Positions 6,374 to 10,058 of a stretch of DNA of 10,058 bases are shown in pieces. The DNA comes from Acidimicrobiia bacterium. GTDB lineage: Bacteria > Actinomycetota > Acidimicrobiia > Acidimicrobiales > Ilumatobacteraceae. A model generated the notes under the pieces. The model did no database searches, was not told the origin of the DNA, and saw only the letters and a list, made by a program, of their open reading frames with translations. The stretch covers positions 1-10,058 of the forward strand of contig RGSV01000030.1 of the NCBI GenBank assembly GCA_010025655.1, given 5' to 3'. Each line of letters starts with the position of its first letter. Position 1 is the stretch's first letter. Made by a program: the position numbers and the translations under genes.

Positions 6374-6909
6374 GAGATCGTGGCGGTGAACTGCACGGCA
6401 ATGGTGCCAAGCAATGTGCCAACGAGAGAGCCTACGAGAATGTCGCTCACGTGGTGAATGCGAACGACCACACGCGACAGTGCGATGACGGCAGCAAAGA
6501 TGAAGAAGCCGGTGATCCACCCTGAGTGCACCCAGCCGCTGAGGATCATCGATGCGAAGAACGCCGATGACGCGTGACCACTCGGAAAGCTGCTCGTGAG
6601 CGGGCGACGCACCGTGAAGCGAGCATCACCGGTGACGGTTGGGCGTGTGCGACGAAACAGTCGCTTAATGCCTTGGTTGAGCAGCAGGCTCTCGGCACCC
6701 ATCAGTGCGGCGAGCACGACGGCCTGCGACCACGAGAGCGAGCCGGTAAGTGCACCGACCACACCGATGACATGCCAGATGGCCCCAAAATCGCCAACGG
6801 CACTCGCGGTGTTGAAGAGATAGACGAGCGGCCGCGAATTGCGCAGTGGTTCAAACCACCCGTCGAGCCGCTCGTCGATGCGGTCGACCCGCGCCACGAA
6901 CGCACTCAT
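6370..6909 (-). CDS. PAP2-family membrane phosphatase
   Basis: A 179-residue integral membrane phosphatase of the PAP2/acid-phosphatase family (phosphatidate, PG-phosphate or undecaprenyl-diphosphate type). All three signature motifs are seen: K-x6-RP (K82, R89, P90), PSGH (109-112, with catalytic H112) and SR-x5-H-x3-D (S145, R146, H152, D156). Hydrophobic segments lie at about 28-57, 62-78, 115-125, 131-146 and 157-173, as expected for a 4-6 helix protein. ATG 6909 overlaps the nuclease TGA by 4 bases (ATGA), and its own stop overlaps the WS/DGAT start (GTGA). Because WS/DGAT needs diacylglycerol, phosphatidate is the most attractive substrate; this is inference from context, since the motifs alone do not separate PAP2 subtypes. 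Confidence 0.9.
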   Translation of the reverse strand: MSAFVARVDRIDERLDGWFEPLRNSRPLVYLFNTASAVGDFGAIWHVIGVVGALTGSLSWSQAVVLAALMGAESLLLNQGIKRLFRRTRPTVTGDARFTVRRPLTSSFPSGHASSAFFASMILSGWVHSGWITGFFIFAAVIALSRVVVRIHHVSDILVGSLVGTLLGTIAVQFTATIS

Positions 6910-7790
6910 GCGAGCGGGGCGAGCCCCACCGCCTTGCGGCGAATATTCACGGCGACACTGCTCTCGGCATGCGCGACGCTTGGGTCACCGCCATGGGCGG
7001 GACACCATCGCTGATAGTCGCACCAGTCGCACAACTTCTGCACTTTGGTGGCGAACTCGCCGCTTGCCGTCGCAGCGTTGAGATCGTCGAAGACTTGGCG
7101 CGCAGCAGTGCGCACCTCGTCGAGTGCCTCAGGTGTGACTTCTCGGCTCACGACCCGCCTGTTGCGGGGGTATTCGTCGCGGCCGCCACCGAGGTAGTAG
7201 ACGCGCACCTCGTGCGGTGTCTGCTCGAGCTGCACCTGACACATGAGCGCGTACAGCATCAGCTGGCGGAAGTTGTCGGTGGCGTATTCCGGTCGCTTGG
7301 GTACCGCGCCCTTGTAGTCACTGACCACGAGGCGACCCTTGTCGCGCTCGAGCCGGTCGATGTATCCCCCAATCTCGAAGTCGCCGAGACGAGCACTGAC
7401 CCACTTTTCCAACGCAACGATGTCGGCATCTTGCGGATGCTCGATGCGGTAATACGCGCGCACCGCCTCACGAGCAGCCTCCCAGAACGCCTCGGTGGCG
7501 TCGGGGTCGAGCGCGAGCAATCGGAATTCGTCGTCGTTGAGGAATTCTTTCTGCGCTTGGTCAAACGCGCTGCGCGCGGCGTCGGTCGTGCGCTGTTGCG
7601 CGGGGCGCTGCAGCAACAATTCGAGAATGCGGTGGGTGAAGTTGCCGCGCAGTGCGACTTCGACCGGCAGTTTCGGAATCGAATCAACGTACTGAAAGCG
7701 GTACTTCATCGGACAGCCGAGAAAGGTGTTGATGCGCGACGGCGAAAGACGCGGCAGATTCGACTTCGTCGATGAACGCGGCCCGGGCAT
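6906..7790 (-). CDS. RecB-family PD-(D/E)XK nuclease with Fe-S cysteines
   Basis: A 294-residue stand-alone nuclease domain of the RecB/AddB/Cas4 superfamily, with no helicase part. Seen: LSPSRINTFLGCPMKYRF (15-32) with C26, GNFTHRILE (49-57) with H53, GGYIDRLE (141-148) with D145, SDYKGA (157-162) with D158 and K160 (D and D-x-K spaced 13 apart, as in RecB), QLMLY (176-180), and the C-terminal CDWCDYQRWC (C254, C257, C263). C26 with these three matches the four-Cys 4Fe-4S 'iron staple' of AddB/Cas4 nucleases. The catalytic site is complete, so an active ssDNA/dsDNA exonuclease is likely. There is no Cas gene nearby, so Cas4 is not called. ATG 7790 lies 28 bases after the hydrolase stop; GTG 7796 is possible. 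The stop overlaps the PAP2 start (ATGA). Confidence 0.9.
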   Translation of the reverse strand: MPGPRSSTKSNLPRLSPSRINTFLGCPMKYRFQYVDSIPKLPVEVALRGNFTHRILELLLQRPAQQRTTDAARSAFDQAQKEFLNDDEFRLLALDPDATEAFWEAAREAVRAYYRIEHPQDADIVALEKWVSARLGDFEIGGYIDRLERDKGRLVVSDYKGAVPKRPEYATDNFRQLMLYALMCQVQLEQTPHEVRVYYLGGGRDEYPRNRRVVSREVTPEALDEVRTAARQVFDDLNAATASGEFATKVQKLCDWCDYQRWCPAHGGDPSVAHAESSVAVNIRRKAVGLAPLA

Positions 7791-7818
7791 GCGCACGCCA
7801 GCGTAGGCGCGCGGTGTG

Positions 7819-8727
7819 TCAGCGCGCCGAGATACCCGTGGCAATCTCGCGCACGAAGGCGGCGAAGCGCGCAGGGGCATCGAGCGGCCCGAAGTGGCCG
7901 AGGTCGCGCCACTCGACAAAAGTGCACCCGGGGATTCGCTCGGCCACTCGTGGGGCGATTGCTGCAGGCGACATCTCCGCCGACGCACCCGCCATCACCC
8001 AAGTGGGTGTGCGCAACTCGCCGAGGCGTTGCCACGTGTCGTGGAAGGCGCCCATCTCGTAGGTTTGCGCCTCGAACTCGGGGTCACACTTCAACTCGAC
8101 CCCGTCTTTGCGTTGCACAAAGCCGTGATGTACGTAGGCCGCGAGTGAGTCGGGATGCAGCGACGACAGGGGCGGCTTGGCGGCGAAATTGGCGATGGCG
8201 TCGGCGTAGGTGGGGAAGCTACGCCGGCGCCGCCGCGTTACCTCGGCGAGCGGGTTGGCACGAGCCGACTGCGTGCGCGCCTCGGGCGGGAAGATGATCG
8301 GCTCGAACACGATGAGGCCCGCGAAGTGTTGCGGCTCGCGTAGTGCCGCCATGATGAGGCCCGCTCCGCCCATCGAGTGACCGACGCCGATGACGGGCTT
8401 TCCTGTCGTGGTCGCCATCGTTCGCGCGACGGCGAGGGCGTCGTCGCCGAAGCCCTGCCAGGTGAGCGACCAGTCGCGCGGTGGTGTGGTGTCGCCGTAG
8501 CCGCGATAGTCGAAGGTAGTGCGGTCGAACTCGGGCAAGTGTGACGCGACTGGCGCAAAGACACGCCCGTGAAAGCCAGTGGCGTGCGAAAAAAGCAATG
8601 CAGGAAGCGGGAGTGCCGACGAGACACTGCGTGATGCGGTACGTGGTGCGGAGACTGCAGCTTCGTCGTACACCACGACGCTCACGTCATTCGAAGATGC
8701 AACCTGCCGGGTCGAGTGAGCAAACAC
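7819..8727 (-). CDS. Alpha/beta hydrolase
   Basis: Alpha/beta-hydrolase fold enzyme (esterase/lipase-like; substrate unknown), predicted cytosolic, 302 residues from GTG 8727. Seen (this numbering): FSHATGFHG (46-54; oxyanion loop region), FDYRGYGD (72-79), the nucleophile elbow GVGHSMGGAG (114-123, Ser118), FEPIIFPP (141-148) and the C-terminal DLGHFGPLDAP (275-285) with catalytic H278. The acid is probably in the MAGASAEMSP stretch (E251). The cap region (about 149-200) contains a run of Arg (RRRRR). Start choice: GTG 8727 lies 7 bases after a TANNNT and no Shine-Dalgarno is visible; GTG 8685 would remove 14 residues and start right at the first strand (VSVVVYDE). It heads the operon and is divergent from the acyl-CoA dehydrogenase. 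Confidence 0.85.
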   Translation of the reverse strand: MFAHSTRQVASSNDVSVVVYDEAAVSAPRTASRSVSSALPLPALLFSHATGFHGRVFAPVASHLPEFDRTTFDYRGYGDTTPPRDWSLTWQGFGDDALAVARTMATTTGKPVIGVGHSMGGAGLIMAALREPQHFAGLIVFEPIIFPPEARTQSARANPLAEVTRRRRRSFPTYADAIANFAAKPPLSSLHPDSLAAYVHHGFVQRKDGVELKCDPEFEAQTYEMGAFHDTWQRLGELRTPTWVMAGASAEMSPAAIAPRVAERIPGCTFVEWRDLGHFGPLDAPARFAAFVREIATGISAR

Positions 8728-8734
8728 ACTGCTC

Positions 8735-8740
8735 AACCTA
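8735..8740 (-). promoter_or_regulatory. Putative -10 element (TAGGTT) of the hydrolase operon
   Basis: On the minus strand TAGGTT fits TANNNT and ends 7 bases before GTG 8727, as expected for a leaderless mRNA. It lies only 13 bases from the oppositely oriented -10 of the acyl-CoA dehydrogenase. It depends on accepting GTG 8727 as the start. Confidence 0.3.
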
Positions 8741-8753
8741 TGGCACGCCTCAG

Positions 8754-8759
8754 TATGCT
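8754..8759 (+). promoter_or_regulatory. Putative -10 element (TATGCT), leaderless start of the acyl-CoA dehydrogenase
   Basis: TATGCT is close to TATAAT and ends 6 bases before ATG 8766; no Shine-Dalgarno is present. The expected -35 position 17 bases upstream (8731-8736) shows no match to TTGACA. Confidence 0.45.
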
Positions 8760-8765
8760 CGCCAC

Positions 8766-9962
8766 ATGATCGACTTGACGGCGTCGCTCTTGCCTGGTGA
8801 TGACGACGCGTTTCGGCGCGAGATTCGTGCGTGGCTGAATGAGCATCCACGCCCGACTGGCGAACAGTTGGCGCGCCGCGGATTGGTGGCACCGCACTGG
8901 CCGCGTCCGTGGGGTCTTGATGCGTCGCCAATCGAACAGTTGCTCGTTGACGACGAGTTGCGTCGCGCCGGCGTGCAGCGACCCGCGAACCCGATCGGCA
9001 TTGGCTGGGCTGGTCCGACCATCGTGATGGCGGGAACACAAGAACAGAAAGATCGGTACTTGTTCGACCTGCTGTCGGGTGAACACTTTTGGTGTCAACT
9101 GTTCAGTGAGCCAGAGAGCGGCAGCGACTTGGCCAGTCTGCGCACCTCCGCAGTGCGCGACGGTGATGAGTGGGTGATCAACGGGCAGAAGATTTGGACC
9201 TCTGCGGCGCAGTACGCGCAGTTCGGCATCTTGCTCGCGCGCACCGACCCACGCGCTGACAAGCATCACGGCATCACGTACTTCATTTGTCCGATGCGTG
9301 CGAGCGGCATCGAGATTCGCCCGATTCGCGAGATGACGGGCGGGGCGACGTTCAACGAGGTGTTCTTCACCAACGTTCGAATTCCACACGCCAACGTGGT
9401 CGGCGACGTGCACGACGGCTGGCGTCTCGCTCGCGTGACGCTCGGCAACGAACGCGTATCGCTCTCCACCGGCGGAGCATTGTGGGGCCGCGGCCCGACT
9501 GCGATGGATGTGGTTGACGCGGCGCGAGCACTTCGCGCCAGTGGCAAGGCACTGGATGTGATGACCCGAGACGCCGTGACACGCTTGTATCTGCAACACG
9601 TGCTCTTGGAACTGATTCGCACGCGCACGCTGGTGCAGCGATTGGCGGGCGCCGAACCCGGACCAGAAGCAAGCGTGCGCAAAATCATGGCCGACGAACA
9701 CGGCCAAGAGGTCATGGAGGTGGGGCAGCGGCTCGTGGGCGCGACGGCAATGCTGCTGGGGGCGACGAGCGCCGACTTGCCCCGCGAGGTGGCGATGTTT
9801 GCCTCGCGGGAGTGGGCGCAGGGGGCATTGTTCTCCCGCGCACTCACCATCGGTGGTGGTACGGGCGAGGTACAGCGCAACATTTTGGCAGAACGCGTGC
9901 TGGGGTTGCCCCGCGACGCCGCGCCTACTACCTTGTCTGCCCATGGCAACCAAGCGTCGTAA
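8766..9962 (+). CDS. Acyl-CoA dehydrogenase (FadE-like)
   Basis: A 398-residue FAD-dependent acyl-CoA dehydrogenase that introduces the alpha,beta double bond of acyl-CoA thioesters; cytosolic. Seen: N-terminal helical domain (1-105), QLFSEPESGSDLAS (111-124) and KIWTSAA (142-148) for FAD contact, GGATFNEVFFTNVRIP (192-207), LGNERVSLS (226-234), and the C-terminal GGGTGEVQRNILAERVLGLP (363-382). The E-G-T position that holds catalytic Glu in medium-chain enzymes is Gly364. E229 in the NERV helix matches the position used by isovaleryl-CoA and long-chain enzymes and is the likely base. The sequence resembles actinobacterial FadE paralogues of sterol or branched-acid catabolism, but the substrate cannot be fixed. 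ATG 8766 was chosen because upstream sequence belongs to the divergent hydrolase. Its 3' end overlaps the next gene by 20 bases. Confidence 0.92.
   Translation: MIDLTASLLPGDDDAFRREIRAWLNEHPRPTGEQLARRGLVAPHWPRPWGLDASPIEQLLVDDELRRAGVQRPANPIGIGWAGPTIVMAGTQEQKDRYLFDLLSGEHFWCQLFSEPESGSDLASLRTSAVRDGDEWVINGQKIWTSAAQYAQFGILLARTDPRADKHHGITYFICPMRASGIEIRPIREMTGGATFNEVFFTNVRIPHANVVGDVHDGWRLARVTLGNERVSLSTGGALWGRGPTAMDVVDAARALRASGKALDVMTRDAVTRLYLQHVLLELIRTRTLVQRLAGAEPGPEASVRKIMADEHGQEVMEVGQRLVGATAMLLGATSADLPREVAMFASREWAQGALFSRALTIGGGTGEVQRNILAERVLGLPRDAAPTTLSAHGNQAS
9929..9934 (+). promoter_or_regulatory. Putative -10 element (TACCTT) of the Lys-rich gene
   Basis: TACCTT fits TANNNT and ends 8 bases before ATG 9943. 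It lies inside the acyl-CoA dehydrogenase coding end. The Lys-rich gene may therefore have its own leaderless promoter rather than only read-through. Confidence 0.25.
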
Positions 9963-10058
9963 ACCCACCAAGAAGAAGTCGGCAAAGAAGAAGACCGCGA
10001 AGAAGTCGGCAAAGAAGAAGACCGCGAAGAAGTCGGCAAAGAAGAAGACCGCGAAGAA
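9943..10058 (+). CDS. Lys/Ala-rich repeat protein, N-terminus, partial (histone H1-like tail)
   Basis: Open to the right edge; 38 codons are visible. After MATKRRKPTKKK the protein is a perfect 9-residue repeat of SAKKKTAKK, so it is extremely basic, with no acidic residue in the visible part. Such Lys/Ala/Ser/Thr tails occur in histone H1-like and HU-like nucleoid proteins of actinobacteria (usually C-terminal there) and bind DNA or RNA without a defined fold. Here the repeat is at the very N-terminus, so a folded domain may follow outside the window. ATG 9943 overlaps the acyl-CoA dehydrogenase end by 20 bases in another frame. No signal peptide. The alternative that the tail belongs to another enzyme (an N-terminal extension) cannot be excluded. 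Confidence 0.65.
   Translation, partial: MATKRRKPTKKKSAKKKTAKKSAKKKTAKKSAKKKTAK
9972..10058 (+). repeat. Perfect 27-bp tandem repeat
   Basis: A 27-base unit (TCG GCA AAG AAG AAG ACC GCG AAG AAG) starts at 9979, 10006 and 10033 and is identical in each, with the last copy cut one base short by the window edge. It is in frame (9 codons). Identity at synonymous positions too points to recent expansion by slippage or recombination. The strand is mostly purine. Confidence 0.9.

Noticed and set aside
6374..6520. 49-residue N-terminal extension of WS/DGAT
   Set aside because: Lies inside the PAP2 gene in another frame with His/Arg/Cys-rich, non-family sequence; GTG 6373 forms a natural GTGA junction.
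6846..7775. 309-codon plus-strand frame opposite the RecB-like nuclease
   Set aside because: No recognisable domain, while the opposite strand carries complete nuclease motifs and operon overlaps.
6906..7790. Cas4 or a CRISPR adaptation nuclease
   Set aside because: The Fe-S and PD-(D/E)XK motifs are shared with Cas4, but there are no cas1/cas2 genes or CRISPR repeats in the window; stand-alone RecB-like nucleases are common in actinobacteria.
8728..9039. Long N-terminal extension of the alpha/beta hydrolase
   Set aside because: Would run through the start of the divergent acyl-CoA dehydrogenase and has low-complexity sequence.
8733..9971. 412-codon open frame antisense to the acyl-CoA dehydrogenase
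   Set aside because: Composition is unlike a protein family (rich in His/Arg/Gln, no motif); a GC-rich shadow of a well-supported gene.
9972..10058. CRISPR array at the right edge
   Set aside because: The repeats are directly adjacent with no spacers and are in-frame codons for Lys-rich peptide.

Overview
The window comes from a GC-rich actinobacterium, most likely an Acidimicrobiia-type (Ilumatobacter-like) lineage. This is inferred from content: a mycothiol S-conjugate amidase (mycothiol is an actinobacterial thiol), an F420-type luciferase-like oxidoreductase of the MSMEG_4141 kind, a WS/DGAT wax-ester/triacylglycerol synthase and a FadE-like acyl-CoA dehydrogenase. No rRNA, tRNA, CRISPR array, insertion sequence or phage gene was seen. 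Coding density is very high, and no stretch over 300 bases lacks a gene; the longest gap is 146 bases (4586-4731).

Layout, left to right: (1) the start of a lipoprotein on the minus strand (1-187); (2) mca plus a small SCP2-like gene on the plus strand (228-1467); (3) a minus-strand pair, a secreted SNase-like nuclease and a ChbG/YdjC-type deacetylase (2794 down to 1430); (4) an F420-type oxidoreductase on plus (2856-3767); (5) a short-chain dehydrogenase on minus (4585-3764); (6) a 64-residue protein of unknown function on plus (4732-4926); (7) a minus-strand operon of alpha/beta hydrolase, RecB-like Fe-S nuclease, PAP2 phosphatase and WS/DGAT (8727 down to 4886); (8) an acyl-CoA dehydrogenase on plus (8766-9962), overlapped at its 3' end by the start of a Lys/Ala repeat protein that runs off the right edge.

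How the genes may work together: the last three genes of the minus-strand operon are joined by 4-base ATGA and GTGA stop/start overlaps. PAP2 followed directly by WS/DGAT makes a plausible two-step route from phosphatidate to diacylglycerol to triacylglycerol. The hydrolase that heads the operon and the divergent acyl-CoA dehydrogenase would suit acyl-lipid turnover. The RecB-like nuclease in the middle does not obviously fit. Elsewhere the genes look like ordinary chromosomal metabolism: mycothiol detoxification, redox enzymes and sugar deacetylation.

Two window-wide patterns stand out. First, many genes that should have their own promoter show TANNNT only 6-8 bases before the start codon and no Shine-Dalgarno sequence, as expected for leaderless mRNAs; the 64-residue gene instead has a clear Shine-Dalgarno. 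Second, all three convergent gene pairs overlap at their coding ends (38, 4 and 41 bases), leaving no room for an ordinary terminator between them. I did not find a clear new defence or mobile system; the most unusual items are the Lys-rich repeat protein, the lipid operon containing a nuclease, and the leaderless promoter pattern.
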